Positions 1 through 7,845 of a stretch of 64,000 bases of DNA are shown here, piece by piece. The notes under the pieces were generated by a model. That model saw only the letters and a list, made by a program, of their open reading frames with translations, made no database searches and was not told the DNA's origin. Position numbers and translations under genes: made by a program. Each line of letters begins with the position of its first letter. Within the stretch, counting starts at the first letter, position 1. The DNA is from Microbacterium sp. Yaish 1 (GTDB lineage Bacteria; Actinomycetota; Actinomycetes; Actinomycetales; Microbacteriaceae), in the NCBI RefSeq assembly GCF_002245215.1, contig NZ_NPMR01000002.1, positions 186,001 through 250,000 on the forward strand, in the 5' to 3' direction.

Positions 1-1
1 A

Positions 2-328
2 GCCACTCTCACGATCGCCCTCCTCGCCGCAGGTATCGTTTCCGGAGGAGCGATCTCAGCGTCCGCTGAGAATCGCTGGCCGCCGGTGACGCGTGGGTGC
101 GGGAACCAGGCTGTCGAGCTCTACTGGAATAGCACTGGCACTGTCGACTTGTACTCGTGGAAGAGCAATCAGGTCGGCTTCGAGGGGTTCCCTACGAATC
201 TGCGCGGTTCGTGGAGCACCTCGGGTAACCATAGCTACAACTTCGGGCCCGGAACGCACACCTTCGGATTTGGTCAGACTTCGGGAACGATCAATTCGTG
301 GGGTGTTCGATGCGTGAATCACTGGTGA
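2..328 (+). CDS. Small secreted protein of unknown family (5' end outside window)
   Basis: The reading frame is open from the window edge to a TGA at 326-328. The first visible residues (TLTIALLAAGIVSGGAISASA) form the hydrophobic core and an Ala-X-Ala-type cleavage site of a Sec signal peptide, giving a mature product of about 85 residues. The mature part is rich in Trp, Tyr, Phe, Gly, Ser, Thr and Asn and has only two cysteines, one near the mature N-terminus (RGCGNQ) and one near the C-terminus (VRCVNHW), which could form a disulfide. Codon use is visibly less GC-biased than in all following genes. I compared it by eye with lactococcin-972-type bacteriocins (similar size, secreted, aromatic-rich) and do not see their motif. 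Function unknown; only the first few codons are missing. Confidence 0.6.
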   Translation, partial: ATLTIALLAAGIVSGGAISASAENRWPPVTRGCGNQAVELYWNSTGTVDLYSWKSNQVGFEGFPTNLRGSWSTSGNHSYNFGPGTHTFGFGQTSGTINSWGVRCVNHW

Positions 329-373
329 TACGAAGGGGTATTCGTTAAAGCCGGATATGTGATATTTGGCGAC

Positions 374-420
374 GCTAAGGGTCTCATTGCAAGATGCCAA
401 TGAGGCCCTTAGCCGTTTTT
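374..420 (+). terminator. Rho-independent terminator after the small secreted protein
   Basis: An 18-nt stem with one bulge/mismatch (gctaagggtctcattg pairing with caatgaggcccttagc), a short aaga-type loop and a run of five T at 416-420. It is one of the few classical T-tailed terminators in the window. Confidence 0.85.
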
Positions 421-501
421 CGCACCAGAGGCGTCATGCCTTACTCAAGGGCGGCATCCGGGGTCGTGGCTTTCATGTCGATCGCCGTCGCGGCCGGTGG
501 A

Positions 502-507
502 TAGCAT
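502..507 (+). promoter_or_regulatory. -10 element of azlC (leaderless)
   Basis: TAGCAT ends 7 nt before the ATG at 515, the same spacing seen before many genes in this window. No convincing -35 hexamer is visible. Confidence 0.5.
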
Positions 508-514
508 CGTGGTG

Positions 515-1240
515 ATGGAGCAGGATGCCGCGACGCGGCGCGCGTGGCGCGATGGGATCGGCGTGGCGGTCGCGACGAGTGCCTACGGCGTGTCGTTCGG
601 TGCGCTCGGGGTCGCCGCGGGCCTCGACATCTGGCAGACCTGCGTGCTCAGCCTCGTGATGTTCACGGGAGGTTCGCAGTTCGCCTTCGTCGGCGTGATC
701 GCGACCGGAGGGTGGTCGGCCCTTCCCGCCGCCATCGCCTCCGCGGCGCTGCTCGGCGTGCGCAACGTCGCGTACGGCCTGCGGATGGCCCCGGTCGTCG
801 CCGGGAGCATCGCGCGGCGATTGACCGCGATCCCGTTCACGATCGACGAGTCGACGGCTGTCGCACTGGCGCAGTCGAGCGCTCGCGCACGCCGCATCGG
901 CTTCTGGGTGACGGGTGTGGGCATCTACCTCGGGTGGAACCTCTTCACGCTCCTCGGTGCACTGCTCGGCGACGTCCTCGGCGATCCGCGCACCTACGGG
1001 CTGGATGCCGCCGCCGCGGCGGCGTTCCTCGCGCTGCTGTGGCCTCGGCTGCGCCGGCTCGAGGCGGTGGCCGTGGGGGTCGCCGCGGGCGTCGTGGCCG
1101 GCGTGGCGACACCGCTCACGATGCCCGGGATCCCCGTGCTCATCGCCGGGGCCGTGGCGATCGTGGTCGCCGCGGCGATGCCCGGTCGACGCCTGTCGCG
1201 GGTCGACGACGAGACGACGACGGCGGGGGAGAAGCCGTGA
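515..1240 (+). CDS. azlC: AzlC family branched-chain amino-acid exporter, large subunit
   Basis: A 241-residue polytopic membrane protein of the AzlC family (LIV-E), which exports branched-chain amino acids together with a small AzlD partner. Family features are the N-terminal GIGVAVATSAYGVSFGALGVAAGLDIW, the conserved FTGGSQFAFVGV stretch and ARNVAYGL-like LGVRNVAYGLRM, followed by hydrophobic segments consistent with five to six transmembrane helices. In-frame GTG codons exist at 497, 509 and 512. I chose the ATG at 515 because it lies 7 nt after a TAGCAT -10 element and there is no Shine-Dalgarno sequence. The stop overlaps the start of azlD by 4 nt, so the pair is translationally coupled. 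Confidence 0.9.
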   Translation: MEQDAATRRAWRDGIGVAVATSAYGVSFGALGVAAGLDIWQTCVLSLVMFTGGSQFAFVGVIATGGWSALPAAIASAALLGVRNVAYGLRMAPVVAGSIARRLTAIPFTIDESTAVALAQSSARARRIGFWVTGVGIYLGWNLFTLLGALLGDVLGDPRTYGLDAAAAAAFLALLWPRLRRLEAVAVGVAAGVVAGVATPLTMPGIPVLIAGAVAIVVAAAMPGRRLSRVDDETTTAGEKP

Positions 1241-1551
1241 CCCCGTGGACCGGCATCCTCGTCGCGTCGATCATCTGCGTGGCGCTGAAGGCGCTCGGCT
1301 ACCTCCTGCCGCCGCGCTGGTTCGACGGGGAGCGAGCGCAGCGCATCATCGACCAGTTGACGATCGCTCTGCTGTCGGCCCTCGTCGTGGTCCAGACCCT
1401 GGGTGCGGGAGCTGCGATCGTCGTGGACGCCCGCGTGCCCGCCGTCGCGGCGGCTGCCGTCCTGCTCGCGCTGCGCGCGCCGTTCCTCGTCGTGGTCGCG
1501 GTGGCCGCCCTGGTGGCGGCGGCGCTTCGGGCGTGGGGCTGGGCCGCCTAG
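1237..1551 (+). CDS. azlD: AzlD family branched-chain amino-acid exporter, small subunit
   Basis: A 104-residue protein with three to four hydrophobic segments, matching the AzlD partner of AzlC in size and in the N-terminal WTGILVASIICVALKALGYLLPP region. The GTG start at 1237 overlaps the azlC stop (GTGA), as expected for two subunits of one exporter. Its TAG stop codon at 1549-1551 is the first half of the TAGACT promoter element of the next gene. Confidence 0.88.
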   Translation: MTPWTGILVASIICVALKALGYLLPPRWFDGERAQRIIDQLTIALLSALVVVQTLGAGAAIVVDARVPAVAAAAVLLALRAPFLVVVAVAALVAAALRAWGWAA

Positions 1552-1554
1552 ACT
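1549..1554 (+). promoter_or_regulatory. -10 element of the 1561 gene (leaderless)
   Basis: TAGACT, which contains the azlD stop codon, ends 6 nt before the GTG at 1561. There is no Shine-Dalgarno sequence, so a leaderless transcript is likely. Confidence 0.55.
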
Positions 1555-1560
1555 GGCCCG

Positions 1561-1962
1561 GTGAATCAGACCTGGTCCCGGGCGGCGGGGTGGCTCGTCG
1601 CGGCGATCGCGGGCGGCGTCTACGGCGTCGCGGGGACCATCACCCAGGCATACGTGTGGGGCGCGGTTCCCGTCGGGCTGATCGTCGCGGTCGCCGGCAT
1701 CACGGCCCTCGTCGCGGGGCTGCGACTGCTCACGAGCGACCGTTGGACGGCGCTGGCCTGCGGGCTCGGAGCCCTCGTAGCGACGGTCGTCTTCTCGGGG
1801 CGAGGACCCGGCGGCTCGGTCGTGGTCCCGGCTCCGCCGGAGGGCCAGCTGAGCACGGGCCTGATCTGGACCTTCGCGGTTCCGATCATGGTGGCCATCG
1901 TCGTGGGCTGGCCATCGTTCGCGGGCGTGCGCACGGCGGCCGCCCCTGATCGCACGAACTAG
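1561..1962 (+). CDS. Small membrane protein (DUF6113-like)
   Basis: A 133-residue protein with four predicted transmembrane helices (about residues 8-28, 36-56, 65-80 and 103-122) and a short soluble loop containing GRGPGGSVVVPAPPEGQLS. It resembles the DUF6113 family of small actinobacterial membrane proteins often found just before the FdxA ferredoxin gene, but this is from memory and no catalytic motif is present. GTG start with a TAGACT -10 element 6 nt upstream. Function unknown. Confidence 0.75.
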   Translation: MNQTWSRAAGWLVAAIAGGVYGVAGTITQAYVWGAVPVGLIVAVAGITALVAGLRLLTSDRWTALACGLGALVATVVFSGRGPGGSVVVPAPPEGQLSTGLIWTFAVPIMVAIVVGWPSFAGVRTAAAPDRTN

Positions 1963-1965
1963 ACT
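1960..1965 (+). promoter_or_regulatory. -10 element of fdxA (leaderless)
   Basis: TAGACT ends 6 nt before the fdxA GTG at 1972, an identical arrangement to that of the preceding gene. Confidence 0.55.
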
Positions 1966-1971
1966 CGTCGT

Positions 1972-2298
1972 GTGACTTATGTGATCGCCCTCCCGTGCGT
2001 GGACGTGAAGGACCGCGCCTGCATCGACGAATGCCCCGTGGACTGCATCTACGAGGGCGAGCGCTCGCTCTACATCCACCCGGACGAGTGCGTCGACTGC
2101 GGCGCGTGCGAGCCGGTGTGCCCGGTCGAGGCGATCTACTACGAAGACGATCTGCCCGCCGAGTGGCAGGACTACTACACCGCGAACGTCGAGTTCTTCG
2201 ACGACCTCGGCTCGCCGGGGGGCGCCGCGAAGGTCGGCGTCATCGCGAAGGACCACCCCCTCGTGGCCGCGCTGCCGCCGCAGGGGGAGGGGCATTGA
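1972..2298 (+). CDS. fdxA: Seven-iron ferredoxin FdxA
   Basis: A 108-residue ferredoxin with the two cysteine clusters of the actinobacterial 7Fe type: [21 protein letters not shown] near the N-terminus and [21 protein letters not shown] further on, which together hold one [3Fe-4S] and one [4Fe-4S] centre. It is a cytoplasmic electron carrier. The acidic tail contains the family's [12 protein letters not shown] segment. The stop overlaps the TTG start of dapC, an arrangement also found in mycobacteria. Confidence 0.95.
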   Translation: MTYVIALPCVDVKDRACIDECPVDCIYEGERSLYIHPDECVDCGACEPVCPVEAIYYEDDLPAEWQDYYTANVEFFDDLGSPGGAAKVGVIAKDHPLVAALPPQGEGH

Positions 2299-3401
2299 GC
2301 GTCCGCGACCTCGCCGATTACCCCTGGGACGCCGTCGCGCCCTACGCAGAGCAAGCCCGTCGCCATCCCGGCGGCATCGTCGATCTGTCCATCGGGTCGC
2401 CGGTCGACCCGACACCCGAGGTCGTCGCCCGCGCGCTGCGCGAAGCGACCGACGCGCACGCGTACCCGCAGACCGTCGGCATCCCGGCACTGCGCGAGGC
2501 GATCGTGCGGTGGTACGACCGCCGCCGCGGTGTGACGGGTCTGGCGCCCGACAACGTGCTGCCGACGATCGGGTCGAAGGAGCTCGTCGCTCTCCTGCCG
2601 CTGCTCCTCGGCCTCGGTGCGGGGGATGTCGTCGTGCATCCGCGCGCCGCCTACCCGACCTACGAGGTCGGAGCGCGTCTCGTCGGAGCCACGCCGGTGG
2701 CGGCGGACGACCCCGCCGACTTCCCGGACGGCACGCGGCTGGTGTGGGTCAATTCACCGGGCAACCCCGACGGTCGCGTTCTCGACGTCGCGGCGCTCCG
2801 GCAGTTGGTGGCCCGCGCCCAGGAACTCGGAGCCGTCGTCGTCTCGGACGAGTGCTACGCCGAACTCGGGTGGGACGGACCTTGGGCGCACGACGCCGTT
2901 CCCAGCATCCTCGACCCGCGCGTCAGCGGCGGCGACGTCGCGGGCCTGCTCTCGGTCTACTCGCTCAGCAAGCAGTCGAACCTCGCCGGCTACCGCGCCG
3001 CGTTCCTCGCGGGAGACGCGACGATCGTCACGAGGCTGCTGACGGCGCGCAAGCACCTGGGCCTCATGCTGCCGCTGCCCGTGCAGCACGCGATGGCCGC
3101 CGCGCTCGGCGACGACGATCACGTCGCTCGACAGAAGGACCTGTACCGGCGCCGTCGCGATGTCCTGCGTCCCGCGCTCGAGCGGGCGGGCTTCCGCATC
3201 GATCACAGCGAGGCCGGCCTCTACCTCTGGGCGACCGCCGGCGAGGATGCCTGGCGGACGCTCGGCCGGCTGGCCGAGCTCGGCATCCTGGCCGGCCCGG
3301 GGCACTTCTACGGAGCACATTTCCCGCAGCATGTGCGCTTCTCGCTCACGGCGTCGCAGGAGCGGATCGAAGCCGCCGCCGCACGCCTCGCGGATTCGTA
3401 G
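2295..3401 (+). CDS. dapC: Succinyldiaminopimelate aminotransferase DapC
   Basis: A 368-residue fold-type I PLP aminotransferase catalysing the N-succinyl-2-amino-6-ketopimelate to N-succinyl-LL-DAP step of lysine and peptidoglycan precursor synthesis. The PLP lysine is Lys226 in [15 protein letters not shown]. The [10 protein letters not shown] and [10 protein letters not shown] motifs are the class I/II substrate and PLP contacts. I chose the TTG at 2295 because it overlaps the fdxA stop (TTGA) and gives the family's N-terminus [12 protein letters not shown]. The frame is open far upstream, but that part is a shadow of fdxA. dapD and dapE of the same pathway lie 5 kb away. Confidence 0.9.
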   Translation: MSVRDLADYPWDAVAPYAEQARRHPGGIVDLSIGSPVDPTPEVVARALREATDAHAYPQTVGIPALREAIVRWYDRRRGVTGLAPDNVLPTIGSKELVALLPLLLGLGAGDVVVHPRAAYPTYEVGARLVGATPVAADDPADFPDGTRLVWVNSPGNPDGRVLDVAALRQLVARAQELGAVVVSDECYAELGWDGPWAHDAVPSILDPRVSGGDVAGLLSVYSLSKQSNLAGYRAAFLAGDATIVTRLLTARKHLGLMLPLPVQHAMAAALGDDDHVARQKDLYRRRRDVLRPALERAGFRIDHSEAGLYLWATAGEDAWRTLGRLAELGILAGPGHFYGAHFPQHVRFSLTASQERIEAAAARLADS

Positions 3402-3461
3402 GTTTCCCCCTACTGATCCGCTGATCCTTTGGCGCCGTACGGAGTAGGCCCGTGCGCCCGA

Positions 3462-3467
3462 TAGGCT
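3462..3467 (+). promoter_or_regulatory. -10 element of gltA
   Basis: TAGGCT about 35 nt before the gltA start. It predicts a leader of about 29 nt that includes the AAGGAGG ribosome site at 3492-3498. Confidence 0.4.
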
Positions 3468-3502
3468 GTAATGACCGCACCGGACGATCGCAAGGAGGCT
3501 TC

Positions 3503-4795
3503 GTGAACGACACGGGCACCCCGCAGAAGGCCACCGTCACCATCGGTGACCGCACCGCCGAATTGCCGGTGCTGCACGGAACCGATGGAGTTCCGAGCGT
3601 CGACTTCTCGACGTTCACGAAGCAGACGGGGCACACGAGCCTCGACTACGGCTTCGTCAACACCGCGGCCACGCGGTCGGCCATCACCTACATCGACGGC
3701 GACCAGGGCATCCTGCGCTACCGCGGCTACCCGATCGAGCAGATCGCCAAGCACTCGACCTACCTCGAGGTCGCGTGGCTCCTGCTCTACGGCGACCTGC
3801 CGACGGCAGACGAGCTGGCCGATTTCGACGACCGCATCCGCCGTCACACGCTGCTGCACGAGGACCTCAAGCGCTTCTTCTCGTCGCTGCCCCACACGGC
3901 GCACCCGATGTCGGTGCTCTCGGCGGCAACGGCAGCCCTGTCGACGTACTACGAGGACCAGTCCGATCCGAACAACCCCGAGCACGTCGAGCTCAACACG
4001 ATCCGGCTGCTGGCGAAGCTGCCGGTGATCGCCGCGTACGCGCACAAGAAGAGCGTCGGACAGGCCTTCCTGTATCCCGACAACTCGCTGAGCTTCGTCG
4101 ACAACTTCCTGCGCCTGAACTTCGGCGTCCTGGCCGAGAACTACGAGGTCAACCCGGTCGTCTCGCGCGCGCTCGAGCGTCTGCTCATCCTGCACGAGGA
4201 CCACGAGCAGAACGCGTCGACGTCGACGGTCCGCCTGGTGGGATCCACCGGCGCGAACCAGTTCTCCTCGATCTCGGCCGGCATCAACGCCCTCTATGGC
4301 CCGCTCCACGGCGGGGCGAACGAAGCGGTCCTCGACATGCTCGCGCGCATCCGCGACTCCGGCGAGAGCGTCGAGCGTTTCGTCGCCCGGGTCAAGAACA
4401 AGGAAGACGGCGTGAAGCTCATGGGCTTCGGGCACCGCGTCTACAAGAACTACGACCCGCGCGCGAAGCTCGTCAAGGAGTCGGCGGACGAAGTCCTCAA
4501 CGAGCTCGGCGTCGTCGACCCGCTGCTCGACCTTGCGAAGGAGCTCGAGGAGATCGCCCTGAGCGACGACTACTTCCGCGAGCGTCGCCTGTACCCGAAC
4601 GTCGACTTCTACACCGGCGTCATCTACAAGGCGATGGGCTTCCCGACCCGGATGTTCACGCCTCTGTTCGCGATCGGCCGGCTGCCCGGCTGGCTCGCGC
4701 ACTGGCGTGAGATGCAGAACGACCCGCAGACCAAGATCGGCCGTCCGCAGCAGCTGTACATCGGCTCGGCGGAGCGGGACTACCCGACCTCCTGA
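3503..4795 (+). CDS. gltA: Citrate synthase
   Basis: A 430-residue type II (hexameric-type) citrate synthase that condenses oxaloacetate and acetyl-CoA in the TCA cycle. Hallmarks are ITYIDGDQGILRYRGYPIEQ near the N-terminus, the catalytic His regions LHGGANEAVL and MGFGHRVYKNYDPRA, and the catalytic Asp in YPNVDFYTGVIYKAMG. The GTG at 3503 is preceded by a strong AAGGAGG at 5-nt spacing, unlike most genes here, and this settles the start against upstream in-frame codons. Monocistronic, with its own terminator. Confidence 0.96.
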   Translation: MNDTGTPQKATVTIGDRTAELPVLHGTDGVPSVDFSTFTKQTGHTSLDYGFVNTAATRSAITYIDGDQGILRYRGYPIEQIAKHSTYLEVAWLLLYGDLPTADELADFDDRIRRHTLLHEDLKRFFSSLPHTAHPMSVLSAATAALSTYYEDQSDPNNPEHVELNTIRLLAKLPVIAAYAHKKSVGQAFLYPDNSLSFVDNFLRLNFGVLAENYEVNPVVSRALERLLILHEDHEQNASTSTVRLVGSTGANQFSSISAGINALYGPLHGGANEAVLDMLARIRDSGESVERFVARVKNKEDGVKLMGFGHRVYKNYDPRAKLVKESADEVLNELGVVDPLLDLAKELEEIALSDDYFRERRLYPNVDFYTGVIYKAMGFPTRMFTPLFAIGRLPGWLAHWREMQNDPQTKIGRPQQLYIGSAERDYPTS

Positions 4796-4813
4796 GCCAG
4801 CGCTCGACGCAGA

Positions 4814-4852
4814 CGAAAGGCCGGCACGTCACAGCGACGTGCCGGCCTTTCG
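4814..4852 (+). terminator. Hairpin terminator of gltA
   Basis: A 17-bp perfect stem (cgaaaggccggcacgtc and its complement) with a 5-nt loop, immediately after gltA. There is no long T-run, as usual in this GC-rich genome. Confidence 0.75.
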
Positions 4853-4941
4853 CATGCGGTCGCGGTGCGGTCGGCCGGTCCGGATCCACGCCGCGACGCG
4901 GGCTGTGCCCGGCTCGACCTCGGGTGGCGTGTCGCCGGGCC

Positions 4942-5022
4942 GCCGTGCCGCCAGCAGGCTGGATCGCGCTACTCAGCGCCCGGATCGGTCTGCAGTGCAG
5001 CCGAGCCTGTTGGCGGCACGGC
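4942..5022. repeat. Inverted repeat, palindromic element copy 1
   Basis: Arms of 19 nt at 4942-4960 and 5004-5022 (gccgtgccgccagcaggct versus agcctgttggcggcacggc) pair with a single mismatch around a 43-nt loop. The arms resemble those of the second element at 5148-5224 (shared core AGCCTGTnGrCGGsAC), suggesting a family of REP-like extragenic palindromes. Confidence 0.6.
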
Positions 5023-5147
5023 TGCAGCACCGCTGAAGCCCCAGCTCTGACGCTCGCGCCGTGTCACGCCGGGGCGCTTCCCCGCCGGACGTGCGTCGGC
5101 AGCGTCCCGGCCGAACCCGGACGCGCCCCGGTCGCGCCCCGGTCGCT

Positions 5148-5224
5148 CGTCCCGTCCACAGGCTCGCGGTTCCCACGGAGGCCCGGATAGCTCGCTGAAC
5201 CGCGCTGAGCCTGTGGACGGGACG
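5148..5224. repeat. Inverted repeat, palindromic element copy 2
   Basis: Arms 5148-5172 and 5197-5224 (cgtcccgtccacaggctc and gagcctgtggacgggacg, extended by gcggttc/gaaccgc with a 3-nt bulge) can fold into a long hairpin. The core gagcctgtggacgggac resembles the ctgagcctgtcgaaggga extragenic palindromes I recall from high-GC Micrococcales. Confidence 0.6.
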
Positions 5225-5315
5225 GCATCTCGGCGCGGTCGGCCGTGGCGGGACCGGAGCGCGGGCGGTGCGGGGCGCGAACCCTACGCTCCCGTCGATC
5301 CCGGCACTGCGCGTG

Positions 5316-6119
5316 TCACTTCTCGATCAGCGTCGCGGCGTAGTCGGGCACGTACCCGTCGAGCTGCTGCGGCGGCCGGTCGTATCCTCCGGACGGCGGG
5401 CGCGGCGGGATCTCGATCTCGGGCCGCTCGACGACCTCGTACGGGATCTGCCCGAGCAGATGGTGGATCATGTTGATCCGGCCCCGGCGCTTGTCCTCGT
5501 TGTCGACCTCGTGCCAGCGCGCCTCCGGGATATCGGTGTGCACGAACATCGTGTCCTTCGCCCGCGAGTAGTCCTCCCACTTCGTGATCGACAGGACGTC
5601 GTTGGGGGAGAGCTTCCACCGCCGCATCGGGTCCTCGTTGCGCGACCGGAACCTCTTCTCCTGCTCGACGTCCGACACGCTGAACCAGTACTTCAGCAGC
5701 AGGATGCCGTCCTCCACGAGCATGCGCTCGAAGATCGGCGCCTGGTGGAGGAAGCGGTGGTACTCCTCGTTGGTGCAGTAGCCCATGACGCGCTCGACCC
5801 CGGCGCGGTTGTACCAGGACCGGTCCATGAGGACGATCTCGCCGGCGGCGGGCAGGTGCGCCACGTACCGCTGGAAGTACCACTGCGAGCGCTCGCGCTC
5901 CGTCGGCGCGGGAAGGGCGACGATCCGCGCGACGCGGGGGTTGAGATACTCGGCGACGCGCTTGATCGTCGACCCCTTGCCCGCGGCGTCCCGTCCCTCG
6001 AAGATCACGACGATGCGCGCCCCGGTGGCCTGGACCCAGGCCTGCATGTCGACGAGCTGCGCCTGGAGCCGCCGCAGCTCGGCTTCGTACACCTTCTTCG
6101 GCAAACGGTCATCGGGCAT
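5316..6119 (-). CDS. ppk2: Polyphosphate kinase 2 family protein
   Basis: A 267-residue single-domain PPK2, which transfers phosphate between polyphosphate and nucleoside di- or monophosphates. Visible motifs are Walker A GRDAAGKGSTIKR, the Walker B/lid start VLMDRSWYNRAGVERVMG and the lid-region KYWFSVSDVEQEKRFRSR. The C-terminal WEDYSRAKDTMF and HHLLGQIPYE segments are typical. I chose the ATG at 6119 because AGGAGGTGG sits just upstream; the frame is open far further up only as an antisense shadow of the lactate permease. The length and EDYSRAKD motif fit class I enzymes, but I cannot assign the class firmly. Confidence 0.92.
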   Translation of the reverse strand: MPDDRLPKKVYEAELRRLQAQLVDMQAWVQATGARIVVIFEGRDAAGKGSTIKRVAEYLNPRVARIVALPAPTERERSQWYFQRYVAHLPAAGEIVLMDRSWYNRAGVERVMGYCTNEEYHRFLHQAPIFERMLVEDGILLLKYWFSVSDVEQEKRFRSRNEDPMRRWKLSPNDVLSITKWEDYSRAKDTMFVHTDIPEARWHEVDNEDKRRGRINMIHHLLGQIPYEVVERPEIEIPPRPPSGGYDRPPQQLDGYVPDYAATLIEK

Positions 6120-6175
6120 CGCGCCACCTCCTGACGTGAGCATACGCCCCCCTCGCGCCCGCCTCCGGGCCGGTC

Positions 6176-6181
6176 TAGGGT
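6176..6181 (+). promoter_or_regulatory. -10 element of lctP
   Basis: TAGGGT about 31 nt before the ATG at 6213, allowing a short leader that carries the AGGGGAG ribosome site at 6200-6206. Confidence 0.4.
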
Positions 6182-6212
6182 GGGCCGCGACGGACGAGCA
6201 GGGGAGCGACGC

Positions 6213-7820
6213 ATGTGGGTGCAGACGACGGATCCGCTCGGTTCGCTCGCGCTGTCGGCACTGGTCGCCGCCATCCCCATCGTCGTCTTCCTCGTCGCGC
6301 TCGTCGGGTTCCGCCTCAGCGGTCTCCTCGCCGGTGTCATCGCTCTCGTCGCGCAGCTGCTGGTCGCCGCGCTCGGATTCGGGATGCCGCTCACCGCAGT
6401 CGGGGGTGCCGGGCTGCTCGGTCTGCTCAACGCCATCTGGCCGATCGCCTACATCATCGTGATGGCGGTCTGGCTCTACAAGCTCGCCGTCGCGAGCGGG
6501 CGGTTCGACGTCATCCGTTCGTCGATCGGCGGGATCTCGACGGACCAGCGGATCCAGGTGCTCCTCATCAGCTTCGCGTTCGGCGCGTTCCTCGAGGGTG
6601 CGGCCGGTTTCGGTGTGCCGATCGCCATCTGCGCGGCCCTCCTGGTCCAGCTCGGCTTCCGGCCCCTGCGGGCGGCGATGATCTCGCTCGTCGCCAACGC
6701 GGCCGCCGGGGCGTACGGCGCCATCGGAATCCCCGTCATCGTGGGCGCCCAGGTCAGCGGCCTCGAGGTGCAGGAGCTCTCCCGCGCGATGGTGCTCGTG
6801 CTGCAACCGCTCACGGTGCTCATCCCGTTCCTTCTCGTGATCATCCTGGACGGCGTGCGCGGGCTGCGCGAGACGTGGCCCGCCACACTGCTCGTCACGA
6901 TCGTCTTCAGCGGTGTGCAGGCGGGCGTGCTGTGGTTCCTCGGCCCCGAGCTCGCCGACCTCGGCGCGGGACTCGCCGCGATGGTCGCGCTCTTCCTTCT
7001 GGGGCGGGTGTGGCAGCCCCGGCGGGTTCACCGCGAGGTCGGCGCGCCCGAGCCCGAGCAGCACCACGCGAGTCTGCGCGAGGTGATCGCGGCATGGAGC
7101 CCGTTCTACATCCTGACGGCGGTGATCCTCGTCTGGAGCCTGCCGGTGTTCAAGAACCTGTTCGCGTCGGGCGGGCCGCTGTCCGCGCTGGTGTTCGCGG
7201 TTCCGATACCCGGGCTCACCGGCAGCGTGCAGACCCCCGGCGGCGATGTCGTCACGGCGACATGGAGCTTCACGCCGATCAATGCGACGGGCACGGCGAT
7301 CCTGCTGGCGGTGATCGTGTCGTTCTGGACGACGCCGCGTCTGCGCGCGGCCGACCTGGTCTGGACGCTGGCGGAGACGGTGCGCGGCCTCTGGCGCGCC
7401 CTGCTGCTGATCGCCATCATCCTCGTCCTCGCCAATATCGCGAACTACTCCGGAGGCTCGGCTTCGATGGGGACGGCGCTGGCGGCGGTGGGCCCGCTCT
7501 TCCCGCTCCTCGCGCCCATCATCGGATGGATCGGGGTCTTCCTCACGGGCTCGGTCGTCAACAACAACACGCTGTTCGCGCCGCTCCAGGTCGCCACCGC
7601 GGAGCAGATCGCCGTCGACCCCGCCCTCCTCGTCGCCGCGAACACCGCGGGCGGCACCGCGGCGAAGGTCATCTCACCGCAGTCGATCGCGATCGCCGCG
7701 GGCGCGGTCGGGCTGGCAGGACGCGAGTCGGAGATCCTGCGGGCATCGCTCTGGTACAGCCTCGGGATACTCGCCGCCGTCTGCCTCTGGGGCGGGCTGC
7801 TCTCCGTTCTGCTGCTCTGA
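6213..7820 (+). CDS. lctP: L-lactate permease family transporter
   Basis: A 535-residue LctP-family secondary transporter for lactate (or glycolate) uptake, with a dozen or more hydrophobic helices along the whole length. Family motifs are WPIAYIIVMAVWLYKLAVASGRFDVI, FGAFLEGAAGFGVPIAIC, TGSVVNNNTLFAPLQ and the C-terminal NTAGGTAAKVISPQSIAIA. The ATG at 6213 has an AGGGGAG at 6-nt spacing. No lactate dehydrogenase or LldR-like regulator is next to it, so substrate and control are inferred from the family only. Convergent with dapD across a 25-nt gap. Confidence 0.92.
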   Translation: MWVQTTDPLGSLALSALVAAIPIVVFLVALVGFRLSGLLAGVIALVAQLLVAALGFGMPLTAVGGAGLLGLLNAIWPIAYIIVMAVWLYKLAVASGRFDVIRSSIGGISTDQRIQVLLISFAFGAFLEGAAGFGVPIAICAALLVQLGFRPLRAAMISLVANAAAGAYGAIGIPVIVGAQVSGLEVQELSRAMVLVLQPLTVLIPFLLVIILDGVRGLRETWPATLLVTIVFSGVQAGVLWFLGPELADLGAGLAAMVALFLLGRVWQPRRVHREVGAPEPEQHHASLREVIAAWSPFYILTAVILVWSLPVFKNLFASGGPLSALVFAVPIPGLTGSVQTPGGDVVTATWSFTPINATGTAILLAVIVSFWTTPRLRAADLVWTLAETVRGLWRALLLIAIILVLANIANYSGGSASMGTALAAVGPLFPLLAPIIGWIGVFLTGSVVNNNTLFAPLQVATAEQIAVDPALLVAANTAGGTAAKVISPQSIAIAAGAVGLAGRESEILRASLWYSLGILAAVCLWGGLLSVLLL

Positions 7821-7845
7821 GGGGCCCGCGGGTCTCGCGGCGCGG

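Larger units (their letters stand above)
4853..5315. other. Gene-free gap between gltA and ppk2
   Basis: No reading frame here resembles a protein. The stretch holds two long inverted repeats of related sequence (4942-5022 and 5148-5224) and an 11-bp perfect tandem duplication (cgcgccccggt at 5122-5132 and 5133-5143). It lies between two convergent genes. Confidence 0.6.

Noticed and set aside
2..328. Identification of the left-edge protein as a lactococcin-972-type bacteriocin
   Set aside because: Size and secretion fit, but the family's core pattern is not visible; left as unknown.
994..2490. A 498-codon minus-strand frame across azlC-fdxA
   Set aside because: Arg/Asp-rich shadow crossing four well-supported plus-strand genes.
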